A DNA stretch of 64,000 bases from Miscanthus floridulus (Eukaryota > Streptophyta > Magnoliopsida > Poales > Poaceae): positions 104,089,111 through 104,153,110 of the forward strand of contig NC_089584.1 of the NCBI RefSeq assembly GCF_019320115.1, given 5' to 3'. The number at the start of each line of letters is the position of its first letter. Position 1 is the stretch's first letter. A program made the translations under genes and the position numbers. Positions 21,606 through 34,400 of this stretch are shown piece after piece. The notes beneath the pieces are model-generated. The model worked only from the letters and a program-made list of their open reading frames with translations, was not told where the DNA came from and made no database searches.

Positions 21606-21660
21606 GAAGAAAGGCAGCAACCCCTGTTCCAATGCCCAGGTAGACAAAGTCCAGAACAAC
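21606..21660 (-). pseudogene. ABCB exon 2, first copy
   Basis: Same 55-nt coding piece as 44344-44398; donor GTAAG present, acceptor AG absent. The nearest AG upstream on the minus strand (in CTTCAG, 41 nt earlier) would put the exon out of frame. Confidence 0.8.
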
Positions 21661-22439
21661 GAGAGAGAGAAAAGGGCGGAGGAACAATGAGAAATTACTA
21701 CCTGAAGGTCTAATGGCAGAACAAAAATACCGTTAGTTAGCAGGCGCATCTTGTAGTGCTAGGACAAGACTTAACCTATAATTACTATATTAATGTCATT
21801 TATATGATGCAAAATCAAAATCATAAGCAAGTATGTTTTAACACAAATCTAATAACATCCATTTTGTATTACAAAAATAATGTATTAATAAAGAAATTGT
21901 TGGTCTAACAAAAATAAATATGCCTACTAATTTCATATGTAGGGACTATAAGTTACAATCTTTAACTAATCCACTGCAAAACGTAGCTTTCATAGAAGCA
22001 ATGTGTAAAGGCACTATTCTATCTTTGTAAAGGTCAGCTCCCGGATGAGTGAGAAACTGAGAACAACATGACCCGGAGAAAATGAATGAAAAATAAACTA
22101 AATTGTTGCTAATATATAATGCCACCATTTTTTTAATAAGGTGATCGTACAACCAAAAGTTAGCCTCGCAAGATGCAAACTTTGTTACACAAAACTAATA
22201 TAACTGGATTTGTATTTGAAAGCATTGTCTTTTTTTTTAGCGCAATGAAAGCATTGTCTTATGGTTATGATCTGGAATTGGATTGTTTTCCAGCAATTGG
22301 AATGTGAGTCAAATCATTTTTCTTTTGGTTTGGATGTATATGGATTTGGATTGTACGAATGATTTTCTGAAGTTGTTTTTGGATAGTTAGCAAATAGAAT
22401 GAAATCTCGGAGCGGGCCGGACCTCGGAGCCGCTGTGGC

Positions 22440-22860
22440 AGTCGGACACGCCGAACAAGTGCATTGCCGCCGACGCTAATCCCCAGCGCGCCCGCGAGAT
22501 CCGCACCGGCACATCGGCGAAGCGCGTCGCGGCGGCACCACTTGCAGGAGCTGCATCACCATCAGCACATGCGGCACCACATGCAGCGGACCGGCGAAGC
22601 GCACATGTCCTCCGTCACCGTGCCGCGGCCGCGCGTCGTGGTTCACCCCCATACCGGCACACCCTCGCTGCGGTAAATGCTCCCCCGCTTGCCGCCCAGC
22701 CTGGCGGCACGGGAGCTGTCGTCAGCCTCGGCCCAACTGACGCGTTTCGCCGCGCGCGCGGCCCCGTCGTCTCGGGTGCAAGCCGTCGCCATCGCAAAGC
22801 GGCCTGGCGGCGGGGAACTGCTCGGCACGGGCCGCTGACTCGCTGTGTCGGGGGATAACA
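22440..22860. other. GC-rich island in ABCB intron 1
   Basis: A GC-rich block in AT-rich intron, repeated at about 45178-45600. On the minus strand it reads MATACTRDDGAARAAKRVSW from 22789 and on to VPVWG before a stop. It could be a captured exon fragment. No family is recognised. Confidence 0.35.
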
Positions 22861-22931
22861 GGCGAGTAATGGGATGAAGATGGAATCGATCTTTCGGCTG
22901 TGTTTATTTCCCCTGAACTTTAGTTTCAATC

Positions 22932-24397
22932 TGTCGCGTATCTTAGAACGGGGTACCCCAAGCAAACATTAAATGGGTCGTTAAAGTCCCATCTAAATAA
23001 TAAAAGCTAGAAGGTAAGTCGTGAATCCCTCACCCGCCACGACCGAGCCCACTGGGTCCTCCTCCTCCTCGCCTCGGGCCTCGAGCAGGAAGTCTCGGCA
23101 TCCTGACGCAAACTCCGCTTCGTGCGAGGCTCCCCAGGGAAGGCCTCGGCAGGGAACGCCGTCTCCGCCTCGCCTGAGGCTCTCCGCGGAAGGCCTCGGC
23201 AGGAGGTGCATTCTCTGTATCGCGCGAGGCCTCTCGCGCAAGGCCTCGGCAAGGAGCCTGATCTCCGTCTCGCGTGAGGCCTCATTCTCCGTGTCCCTCG
23301 AGGCCGGCTCGTCCGCGGCCCGTCGCCCTCCGCCTCGGCCGACCCTCCCGACAGCGCGTCACGTCTCATTAATACTTCAACCACTCCCGCAATCTCAGCC
23401 GGACGATGGCTCGACGCCACGAAAGGGCCGACGGGACCCGAGGTCGCATCAGCGCCATACCGACCAGGACACGGCACGGCGGGGGTTACCGGGCACTGTG
23501 TCCTAACGTTGTGCCCACGATCAGCCGCCCACTCCGGCTGGGACAGGGTACGGCGGGGATTACCGGCCACTGTGTTCTGTCACTGTGCCCACGATCAGCG
23601 CCCATACTACACTGTGCCCTGCGATCCCCGCCTCGAAACAACATCACGCGGACAACTTGGCCCGGATCATCACCGCCTCCAAGACCGATGCATCAGAGTT
23701 GTCGCCCACTCGAGGCCTCGGCATTGTACACCAAGGTCTCGGCTATCTTGGGGTTCGTGCCTGCCGAGACCCCTCACTGCAGTTCAGCCTCGGCACCGAT
23801 CAAGCCTCGGCCTCACGCACAGTCCATCCACAGTGGTCTGCACGTCCGCCGCCGCACCCACTCCAAGGCTGTCCCGGGACTCCCACGACGCACAGGATCG
23901 GATGAGACGCCCACGCCGCCCCAGTGCTCCAAGGACGGACCATTCCGACGACCACGCCGCCATAGGAACGGGCCACAGGGCTCGGACATGCCACCCCTAT
24001 TGGCACGACGCCGCATAGTAATACATGTACTGTCCTTATCCTCCCTTCAACTATAAAAAGAGAGGACTTGGGCCACTTAGGAGGGGAGGACAAGAGAGAA
24101 CGCCTTGTAACACACACACACGCATACATCTCTGCCGCCTGAGAGCAACGCCTCTAGCAGCCCGCACGACACCTTGCCGAGACCTGGGACTAGCTCCCTC
24201 TCTCCCTTAGCTTGTAACCCCCTACTATGAGCACTTCGGTGCAAGAAATACAAGATCGATCTCTCAGACTGGACGTAGGGCCTCGATCGCCTGAACCAGT
24301 ATAAACCTTGTGTCTCTTTGCATCACCATCCGGAATCGGGAGCATGCAGAACAAATTCACTTGTCGGTTAAGGACCCCCCGGTCCAAAACACCGACA
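22932..24397 (+). repeat. LTR1 (1,466 bp)
   Basis: Starts TGTCGCGTATCTTAG, ends ACCGACA. TATAAAAAG at 24052. Contains degenerate GGCCTCGGCA repeats (23130-23320). Matches LTR2 with scattered, mostly transition-type differences. Confidence 0.92.
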
Positions 24398-24417
24398 GTT
24401 GGCGCGCCAGGTAGGGG
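24398..24417 (+). promoter_or_regulatory. Primer binding site, internal 1
   Basis: GTTGGCGCGCCAGGTAGGGG follows LTR1 directly. The same site in internal 2 has changes. The priming tRNA is not assigned here. Confidence 0.65.
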
Positions 24418-24476
24418 CCTCTGCGTGTCAGTTTCGTCATCCCAGCAGGTTCCGGATGGCAGACCCCGTATGACCA

Positions 24477-26771
24477 TTGCGTCTCGGCACCGTGGTTTGG
24501 TTCGGGAGCCTAGAGTTCATGTCTCTAGGGCATGAGTATGACATGGTACTCCTCACTCCTCGAGCCCCACCGTTCGACGATGAAGTTACGCACCGGCAGC
24601 CCAAGCGCAGGCGACGCCCGGGCGGCCGCTCTCGCCGCACTCGCCAGGCACGATGCGAGCAAAGCCACCCCGACGCTACGCGAACCAGGGGCGGCACGCC
24701 ACTCCCCGCCGATATCCTACGACCAGCTGTTGGCACAGGGTCCCTGGCTGGGGACCTGTCTAGCCTGAGCTTGGACAAGGGAAAATCACCGGTGGCACGC
24801 GGCGATGCCCAGTCGTCAAGCTCCGCTCCACCACTCCCTGAAGAACCGACCCCGACGGGGCGGAATCTAGCGACGGCACCATCTCCATACCCCTTTGGGT
24901 TGAGAAATGCCGCCGCCTCTTACGCCTACGCATACACTGTCGCTCACGAGGATCCCTCAGAGTACCGCCAGCGCTTCGGTCTCGACCTAAGCACCCACGC
25001 CGACTCCTCGGATGAGGACAAGGCCTGGCCCGGAATGGATTTCTCCGGGCTCCATGACCCTAGGGCTTTGCGCTAGTTCTTGGCCGCAAGCGACTACTGC
25101 TTCGGCTACTCCGACTCCGACGACGAAGGCACTTACGACCCCACTCGCGAGTGTTTTCACGTCGGGCTCGGGATGCTGAGGGCGGGCGAAGAGGATGAGG
25201 GGGCAGGTAGCCGTTCCCCGCTTCGTCCAGGGGCGGGCGCCGTCATGCCCCCACGCAATGTCCTACCGGCCGCACGAAATGAGAACGTCGCTCTTGCACG
25301 ACCTCAGCGCCCAGACCTAGAGTAGCTCCATGAGCTCTAGGCCAAGGTCAAACAAGACCAACTCCTTCTGCAGCAGCTTTGAGACTCTCTCGAATAGGAA
25401 CAGCGAGGTCACAGCAAAGGCGGGGGAGCCCGAAGGAGGGCCCGCGACGTGCATCACCGCATCCATGACGACGAAGGGAGTGAGCAACCCCCAGTCTTCA
25501 ATCGCGCTAGCCAGAATGTCGTGGCTGCGGCAATGCTGGTCCGCGCAATGCCTAAGCCTTCTACCATGGAGGGGCGGCGGGTTCGCGGCGAGCTCCGGGA
25601 TCTCCTAGAGACCACCGCAGTTCAGTAGGCCGAGAGTTCCACCTCCCGGTGACACGGGGGCGCCTCGAACCTGCCCACGGCACCGCCTCGACAGGACAGG
25701 GAAGCCCCGGCTCATCCCGAGCCCGACCGAGCGCCGATAGCCCACAGGGTCCCCGTGCTTCTGGACCGCCTCGGCAATCGATGCGAGGCGCAGGGAGACC
25801 ATGAGGTGGTCAGCAGGCGACGACGCCACGACAACGAGGGGCCTGCTCAGGGCTACCACCCACACCGAGGCGGTCGCTACGACAGCGGGGAGGATCGCAG
25901 TCCTTCCCCTGAACCACCAGGCCCCCGGGTTTTCAGCAGGGCCATCTGCGCTGCTCCTTTCCCCGCCCGGTTCCGGCAACCAGCCAATCTCGCGAAGTAC
26001 AGCGGCGAGACCAACCCGGAACTCTAGCTTGCCGATTACCGCCTAGCCTGCCAGCTAGGTGGCACGGACGATGACCTGCTCATCATCCGCAATCTCCCCT
26101 TGCTCCTGTCGGACTCGGCGTGAGCCTGGCTCGAGCACCTTCCTCCCTCGCAAATCCACGACTGGCGTGACTTGGTTAGGATCTTCGTCGGGAACTTCCA
26201 GGGCACATACGTGCACCCTGGGAACTCCTGGGATCTTAAGAGCTATCGCCAGAAGCCGGACGAGTCTCTCCGAGACTTCATCCGGCGCTTCTCCAAATAG
26301 TGCACCGAGTTGCCCAGCGTCGGCGATTCGGAGATCGTCCAAGCTTTCCTCTCCGGCACCACTTGTCGGGACTTGGTCCGAGAGTTAGGTCGGAACGTGC
26401 CGCGCTCTACTGCCGTGCTTCTCGACATCGCCACCAGCTTTGCCTCGGGTGAAGAGGCTGTCGGAGCCATCTTCCCCGACACCGACACCAAGGGTAAGCG
26501 GAGGGACGAGGCCCCCGAGGCCTCAGCCTCCCACCTCCCTAAGAGAAAGAAAAAGGGGCGCCTGGGGAAGCAGGAGGTCCTGGAGGCTGATCTGGTCGCG
26601 GTCGCGGAACACAAGAACCCTCGAGGCTTCAAAGGACCTTGGCCCTTCGACGACATGCTCAAGAAACCCTGCCCTTACCACCAAAGCCCGGTCAAGCACG
26701 CCCTCGAGGATTGCTCCATGCTACGGCGTTACTACGCCAGGCTCAGGCTCCCCAACGACGACGCCAAGTAG
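24477..26771 (+). pseudogene. gag: Tat element gag, copy 1
   Basis: A single frame with several in-frame stops (TAG 25074, TGA 25380, TAG 26023 and others). The Retrotrans_gag core reads LSDSA-AWLEHLPPSQIHDW then DESLRDFIRRFSK near 26110-26300; a Zn-knuckle-like CPYHQSPVKHALEDC lies near 26673-26720. The N-terminal part is disordered and charged. It supplies the particle structural protein in live relatives. Dead here. Confidence 0.8.
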
Positions 26772-29700
26772 AAGGGCACCGGCAACCGGGACGAAGGCAA
26801 GGACAACGGGTTCCCCGAGGTACGCAACGCCTTCATGATCTTCGGTGGGCCCTCGGCATGTCTTACGGCGCGGCAGCGCAAGAGGGAACGCCGAGAGGTC
26901 TTCTCGGTCAAGGTGGCCACCCCCCAGTACCTCGACTGGTCTCGAGAGGCGATCACCTTCGATCGAGATGACCACCCTGACCATGTTCCGAATCCCGGGT
27001 AGTACCCACTGGTTGTCGACCCGATCATTGGCAACACCCGACTCTCCAAGGTGTTGATGGACGGAGGCAGCGGCCTCAACATCCTCTACGTCAATACCCT
27101 GGAGCTCTTGGAGATCGACCGGTCGAGACTCCAAGGTGACGTCGCCCCCTTCCACGGCATCATGCCAGGTAAGCGCATGCGACCCATCAGGCGCATCGAC
27201 CTTCCTATCTGCTTCGACACCCCCTCCAACTACCGCAAGGAAGTCCTCACCTTCGAGGTAGTCGGGTCCGGGGGAGCCTACCACGCCATTCTGGGGTGGC
27301 CGTGCTACGCTAAGTTCATGGCAGTCCCCAACTATTCCTACCTCAAGCTCAAGATGCCAGGCCCCAGCGGTATCATCATGATTGAGTCGACGTATGAACA
27401 TGCATACGACTGCGACGTCGAGTGCATCGAGTACGCCGAGGCTCTTGCGGAGGCCGAGACCCTCATCGCCCACCTCGACCAACTCAGTGGCGAGGCGCCT
27501 GACTCCAAGCGTCGCGTGGGGGCGTTCGAGTCCGCCGAGGCCATCAAACTCATCTCGGTCGACCCCGCCTGCCCCAACGACCGAGCGCTGACGATCAGCG
27601 CCACCCTCGACATCAAATAGGAAGCCGTGCTCGTCGACTTTCTCCATGCGAACGCTGACATATTCGCATGGAGTCCCTCAGACATGCCAGGCATACTAAG
27701 GGAGGTCGCCGAGCACGCCCTAGACATCCGGGCCGGATCTAGACCGGCGAGGCAACGCCTGCGCCGCTTCGACGAGGAGAAGCGTAGGGCCATCGGTGAG
27801 GAGATACAGAAACTCTTGGCGGCCGGGTTCATCAAGGAAGTGTCCCACCCAGAGTGGTTGGCTAACCCCGTATTAGTCAAGAAGAAGAATGGGAAATGGA
27901 GGATGTGTGTAGACTACACCGGTTTGAACAAAGCCTGTCCAAAAGTCCCCTTCCCATTACCTCGAATCGATCAAATCGTTGATTCCACTGCAGAGTGCGA
28001 GACCCTGTCTTTCCTTGATGCATATTCTGGTTACCATCAAATCAAGATGAAAGAGTCCGACCAGCTCGTGACTTCTTTCATCACACCGTTCGGCATGTAC
28101 TGCTATGTGGCGATGCCCTTCGGCCTCAGAAACGCAGGTGCCACGTACCAGCGGTGCATGACCTAGGTCTTTGGTGACAACATTGGGCGGACCGTCGAGG
28201 CCTACGTAGATGACATCATGGTCAAGACCAGAAAGGCCGAGGGTCTCGTCGACGACTTGAGGATAACCTTCAAATGCCTTAGAGAGAAGGGCATCAAGCT
28301 CAATCCTGAGAAGTGTGTGTTCGGGGTCCCCTGAGGCATGCTCTTGGGATTCATAGTCTCGGAACGCGGCATTGAAGCCAACCCAGAAAAGGTCTCGGCC
28401 ATAACCAGCATGGGACCAATCAGAGACCTCAAGGGAGTGCAGAGGGTCATGGGATGCCTTGCGGCCCTAAGCCGCTTCATCTCGCGCCTCGGCAAAAAAG
28501 GTTTGCCTCTATACCGACTCTTGAGAAAATCCGAGCGCTTTTCCTGGACCCCCGAGGCTGAAGAAGCCCTCGACAGACTCAAGAGGCTGCTCACCAATCC
28601 TCCCGTCCTGATACCCTTGGCCATGGACGAGGCCCTCTTACTCTACGTCGCCGCAACGACCCAAGTGGTCAGCGCCGCCGTAGTGGTAGAGAGGCAGGAA
28701 GAAGGGCATACTCTGCCCACCCAATGACCTATTTATTTCATCAGCGAGGTGCTCTCTGAGACCAAAGCACGCTACCCCCACATCCAGAAGCTGGTCTACG
28801 CCATGGTCCTGGCCCGGCACAAACTACGTCACTACTTTGAGTCGCACCCAGTGACTGTGGTATCATCTTTCCCCCTGGGTGAGATAGTTCATAACTAGGA
28901 GGCCTCGGGCAGGATAGCCAAGTGGGCTGTCGAGCTTATGGGGGAAACCTTGACCTTTGCACCTCGAAAGGCGATCAAGTCTCAGGTCTTGGCCGATTTT
29001 GTGACTGAATGGACAGATACCCAACTGCCACCTGCTCAAATTCAGACAGAGTGCTAGACCCTGTACTTCGACGGATCCCTGATGAAGACCGGGGCAGGCG
29101 CGGGTCTGCTCTTCATTTCACCCCTTGGAGTACACATGCGCTACATGGTGCGGCTCCACTTCCCCGCCTCCAACAACGTGGCTGAATACGAGGCCCTCAT
29201 CAACGGCTTACAAGTCGCCATTGAACTTGGGGCGCGGCGCCTCGACGTCCGAGGCGACTCGCACCTCGTCATAGATCAAGTGATGAAGGAGTCAAACTGC
29301 CTCGACCCCAAAATGGAAGCTTACTGCAAGTTGGTACGATGCCTAGAAGACAAGTTCGACGGTCTCGAACTAAATCACGTCGCATGAAAGTGCAACGAGG
29401 CCGCCGACGAGCTGGCAAAGATGGCCTCGGCACGGGCCCCGGTCCCCCCGAACGTCTTCGCCAGAGACCTCCACAAAACCTTCCATTGGCTGCGCCTCGA
29501 CAACAGAGGAGGGCCCACCTGTGGAACCCATGGCAAAGCTCAACGCCCCCTCTGCTGCCGAGACCCCCTCGACCGAGCCCGAGGTCATGGAAGTCAACGC
29601 CGAGTCTCCGCAGACTGATCAGGACGTGGATTGGCGAGTCCCGTTCCTCGATTGGCTTGATCGGGGGGAGCTCCCTGATGACAGAACCGAAGCGCGACGG

Positions 29701-30867
29701 CTTGCGCGCTGAGCCAAGACCTACGCCCTCTACAATGACAAATTGTACAGGTGAAGTCCCTCAGGTATCCTCCAACGGTGTATCAGTTCTGAGGCGGGCC
29801 AAGCCCTGCTTTGGGACTTACACGCAGGCGCCTACGGGCACCATGCGGCACCTCGGACGCTCGTAGGGAACGCCTTCCGCCAAGGGTTCTACTGGCCGAC
29901 GGCGGTCGCCGACGCTACCAAGCTAGTACGCTCCTGCAAAGGATGCCAGTACTATGCTCGGCAGACCCATCTCCCGGCCCTGGCCCTGCAAACCATCCCC
30001 ATCACATGGCCGTTCGCCGTGTGGGGACTCAACATGGTTGGGCCTCTGCAAAAGGCCCCCGGGGGCTACACCCATCTACTGGTATCAATCGATAAGTTCT
30101 CCAAATGGATCGAGGCTCGTCCGATCAATCGAATCAAATCCGAGGAGGCAGTGTTGTTCTTCACTGACATTATCCATAGGTTTGGGGTCTCCAACACCAT
30201 CATCACCGACAACGGGACGTAGTTCATCGGCAAAAAGTTCCTAACGTTTTGTGATGACCACCACATCTGTGTGGCCTGGTCGGCCGTAGGGCACCCAAGG
30301 ACGAATGGCCAAGTAGAGCGTGCCAACGGCATGATCCTACAAGGCCTCAAGCCAAGGATTCACAACCGGTTGAAAAAATTTGGCAAGAAATGGCTCGCCG
30401 AACTCCCGTCGGTCATCTGGAGCCTAAGGAACACCCCAATCCGAGCCACGGGGTTCACGCCTTTCTTCCTGGTCTATGGGGCCGAGGCCATCCTCCCCAC
30501 CGACTTGGAATATGGTTCCCTGAGGCTACAAGCCTATAACGAACAAAGCAACCGCACCACCCGAGAGGACGCCCTTGATCAACTGGAGGAAGCCCGAGAC
30601 GTTGCGCTACTACACTCGGCCAGATACCAGCAGAGCCTACGGCGCTATCAGGCCCGACGTGTCCGAGGCCAAGACTTGAAGGTAGGCGACCTAGTGTTGA
30701 GACTAGCATAGAGCAACAAGGGTCGCCACAAGCTAACCCCACCATGGGAAGGACCGTACATCATCGCCCAAGTACTGAAGCTCGGGACCTACAAGCTGGC
30801 CAATGAGAAGGGCGAAGTATTCACCAACGCCTAGAACATAGAACAGCTACGTCGCTTTTATCCCTAA
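26772..30867 (+). pseudogene. pol: Tat element pol, copy 1
   Basis: Protease: LMDGGSGLNILY near 27053. Reverse transcriptase: FLDAYSGYHQIKMKESDQ near 28010 and AYVDDIMVKT near 28200. RT-type RNase H near 28630-28850; second RNase H YFDGSLMKTGAGAG near 29065-29380. Integrase: GHHAAPRTL, CKGCQYYARQ (Zn part), DNGT near 30210 and NGQVERANG near 30305; the first catalytic position is Asn (AAC 30031-30033) where copy 2 has Asp. Stops include TAG 27618, TAG 28165, TGA 28333, TGA 28726; one extra A near 29475 shifts the frame. Ends LRRFYP at 30867. Non-functional. Confidence 0.88.
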
Positions 30868-31434
30868 ATTTCCAAGCATTGTATATGTCGTTTCTTGAAA
30901 CACAATTAAAAAGCATTCTTTAGTTGGTCTAATTTTTCGAGAAACCCCCCGAGCCCATCGTAGGCCTCGGCAATACTGTAACACGACAAGGGAGACTCGG
31001 CTCTGCCTCGGCAGAACCGAGCCTCCCTCGGGGGCTAAATGGGGGACTCCCCCCTAGGTCCCACGCACCATTCCTTAGTCGTTTTTCGCAAAAATTCCTA
31101 CACCAAGACTCTAGCAGGCTTTGACGAATCATTTGTAAAGACTCCTCGGACCAAGGTCTGTTTCCTAAGCGAGAGGCCGATAGAGTCACAAGACGGCCTA
31201 CACCCCTGGGCTACGGCACTCCCTCACTACCTCTCGCTCAAGGGACGGCTTAGGCCCCAAAGGGGTGTTTTGCAAATGAAATCTGATCAGAAGCAACAGA
31301 GGGCAAAGGCTCGGAAACGAGAGAAAAACAACTAAGAAACACAAATACTTCAGAAATAAAGGCCTCGACGGCCACAAACGTTATGATACAAAAATAACCC
31401 CTATTCTATCTTTACATAGCCCCCGGGGCCCAGA
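30868..31434. other. Tat element spacer 3' of pol
   Basis: Non-coding interval between the pol stop and the end of the antisense ORF region. Phrases such as GAGCCTCCCTCGGGGGCT echo the LTR and polypurine region. Confidence 0.6.
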
Positions 31435-34400
31435 TCAAGGCTCAGGGCCTTCAACATCGGCAGATGGTAGGGGAGGAACCACCTCCTCTTCGAAGAGCAT
31501 CGCCAGCGCTGTGCCAGGGCCTTCTGCCGCCTCCATCAGTTTTGTGACCGCCGCGTCGGCCTCCTCGTCATCATCGGGCAGAACATAGCCATCACTGATG
31601 GCCGGGAGGTCGACGCCAAGGTAGTGAGAGGAGATGACGGCCAACGCCCGCTTGACACCCGTGTGCAGCGCCCCTCGGAGCCGCTCGCGCATCTGGCTGC
31701 TCAGCGCAATCAAGCGGCTCCCAAGGGAGCTGCCTAATTGAACCCCCTCGACCTCCAAGGCCTCGCAGGCGGAAAGGGCAGCACGTTTCAGTGCCTCGTG
31801 CTCCCCGATCTCGGTCTCGAGCACCGTCTGCACCGCGCTGGAAGCCTCGGCGGCCCGAATGATCTCCGCCTCTGACTTTGCACCGTGGAAAATGGAATGA
31901 GGTCGAGCGAGGGAAAAAACAACCTAACCTAGGGATGGAAGCCCACAGAACTCACCCTTGGCCTTCTGCTCCCAGCGTCGGGTCTCAGCCTGACAGGCCT
32001 CGGCCTTCTCCTTCAACCGCTGGGCCTCGACCCAAGAGGCCTCAGCCGCCCTGGAAGCTTCACTCCCCAGCTCTGCGTCATACAAGGAAGTTAGGGAGCG
32101 AACATAAGGAGAAGGAAACAAAACAAGGGGACTGGAACTCACCCTCGACCGCCCCCCTCAAAACCATAGCCTCGATTTGCGAGGCCTCAACCGCAGCAAG
32201 GGCCTCATTCAGAGCGCCTTTGGTCAGCCGGTGCGCACTCTCCTCTGCCCCCAGCTGCCCGGCGAGGGCCTTGCCCGAGGCCGTCGCTTCTTCGGCCCGG
32301 GACCTAAAGGCATCCCGATCGCTGACCGCGCAGGTAAGCTCCTCCTCCAGCTCCTTGACCCGTGCCGCCAAGGGGGCGAGCTACATTTGGGCTGTGGCCG
32401 CCTCGACCTAAGCGTCGGCACAGCGAAGGCGGAGGTCCTCCACCTCTGCGCTTCGCGCCGATAGAAGCTCGTTAGCATCGGCAAGAAGGCCCCTCTGCCG
32501 CTGAAGCTGGTCCCAGATGCCCCTCTCCCACTGGAGAAAGACCGACTTCCCGAGGGACCGGGTCTCGAGCTCCTGAGGAGGCAGAACAGAGGTTGTCGAT
32601 TGCGACAAAACCGAGAAAAGAACAACATCACGCGAGAAAGGAAAACACGAACCTGGGCGACTCCGGGCAGTTCGTCGGCCACCACGGACAGCGCCATCCA
32701 TAGCGACCGCTCCGCCAGCTCGCGGTACTGCTCGAAGGTGCTCCAGCGCCCGCCCTCGGCCGCGTCCTCGAGGGCGAATAGAGGCTCCCCCTCAGGGTCG
32801 TCCTAGCTCCGCCACAGTACCTGCGGGTGATCCCACCTGCGAGGCTCGGGTCGCACCCGCACGAGGGCCAAGCTTCCCTCGTCCAAGAGCGGCGCCAGCT
32901 GCTCCACGGCATCGGTCTCCTTGGCGTCGACCACCTCCCGCGCTCGGGAAGTATCGTCGGAGGAGATCGGATAGACCTCCGCCTCCCAGGCGCTCTCCCG
33001 CAACAACGGCGGGCCCTGAACCAAGGGCACCACCGAGGCCTCCGCCGCCTGCATCTCCGCCTCCTGCACAGACGGCCTCGCCGCCATCACGACGGCTTTG
33101 GTGACCTCGGGGGCTCCGGCCTCTACAATCACGGCCTCGGCAGTCTCAGGGGCTCCGGCCTCCGCCATCATGGCCTCGGCAGACGCAGGGACACCGACCG
33201 CGGCCACTGCGGTCTCGGCGGTCATGGGCGCCATGGCCTCCGTCGCCTCAGCCTCGGAGACCCCGGGAGCCTCGACAACAAAGGGCGCGATGGCCCCATC
33301 CGACTCGTGAGCCTCGCCCCCACGAGGTGGAAGCGCTCCCTCCCTCGTCTGAGTAGGGGCCGCCTCGGCAACCCCTCCTTGGGCAGCCGGCCCCTTTGGG
33401 TCGACCCTCGCCGATGCCGCGCCGCGTTGGATGGTGGCTTGTGCCTCCGCCACCCAGTGGGCGGAGGAGCCGGGGCTCGCCTTAAGCGCCTTAAGGGGCG
33501 CCAAGGGGAGGTCGTCCACAGGCCGCTTCCGACTAAAGAAAATTAACCTACAGGGTCAGTGCGAGACCAAAAAAGCAAACGGAAGACACTATGACCCTGC
33601 CAATAGTACACTTACTTTGAACGCGGCGGCAACCGCTTCGCCACAGCAAACCTCATCCGCAACGGTGGCGGCAGTGGCATCGCATCCGTATCCATCGGCG
33701 CCGGTCGGTCCTTAGCGGACCCTGGCGCCCCTTCAGTCCTCTGCGGGGGCGGTGGCGTCGCCTCCACCGCACCTGCTCTGCCACGGCCGCCAAGCCTATC
33801 GGGCTGACGACGCGTTTGCCTAACGCCCGTGCCTCGGGCGTGTCGGCCTCGGCCCCGGAACGGGCAACCGCTGGCCCCGGGTCCGCTTCTCCTCCCCCCC
33901 CCGGGGGTACCGGGCTGCTTGCCAGCGCCCTAGGCACCACCTCCACTATGTCAGGGAGGTGGTCCAGGGGACCTCGCCCCCCCTCGCCCTCGTCATCCCC
34001 GTCCGAGGCCTCCGTCAACAGCGACAGCGACGGGGATTCCTCCAATGGGAGGCCATCTTTCCTTTGTTGACGGCGGCGCTGATCTAACCCTTCGCGTGCG
34101 AGGATTTGCCTCGTGCGCTTCACCGCCTTGGCATCCTTCCGGGTCTTCTGCGTGTTGGCGTGCGCCCGGTTGATCGCCCGCCGCCTCGCGTCCTCGGGAA
34201 CGGGTGGCGGAGAGGAGCGCACGTCCCTCATCCCCTGCGGGAACAACGGACGCGCATCAGGAAACAAGGGATAAGGGGAGATTGAGGAGGCTCAGAGGCT
34301 ATAGCGGCACTCGACTTACCAGCGAAAGGACCCCCCGCGATGGTCGCATCGCGAAGGGGGTCAAGTTGCCGCCCCTCAACTTCGCCTCTACCGTCTCCCC

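Larger units (their letters stand above)
20910..22931. repeat. ABCB segment duplication, copy 1 (filled site)
   Basis: About 2.0 kb nearly identical to 43648-45657, in the same orientation, with a constant offset of 22,738 bp through exons 2-3. Copy 1 ends exactly where LTR1 starts (after CAATC at 22927-22931). Differences are a few single bases, a poly-T length change, a small change near 22825 and a 16-bp piece near 22900 that copy 2 lacks. Confidence 0.95.

Noticed and set aside
22927..22931. CAATC as a 5-bp target duplication of the Tat array
   Set aside because: The right side of the array is lost (no third LTR), so the second copy cannot be seen; the matching CAATC at 45653-45657 is in the empty-site copy.
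23007..24129. Frames of 100-216 codons in LTR1 (and the same in LTR2)
   Set aside because: They lie wholly within LTR non-coding DNA, match no family, and shift between the two LTRs.
26721..27647. 308-codon minus-strand frame over the Tat protease (also 40355-41326)
   Set aside because: The plus strand encodes a clear protease; the minus frame has no domain and arises from codon bias.
32827..33546. 239-codon plus frame, Gly/Leu/Arg-rich
   Set aside because: Antisense to the Ala/Glu-rich part of the aORF, whose exon structure and domain favour the minus strand.
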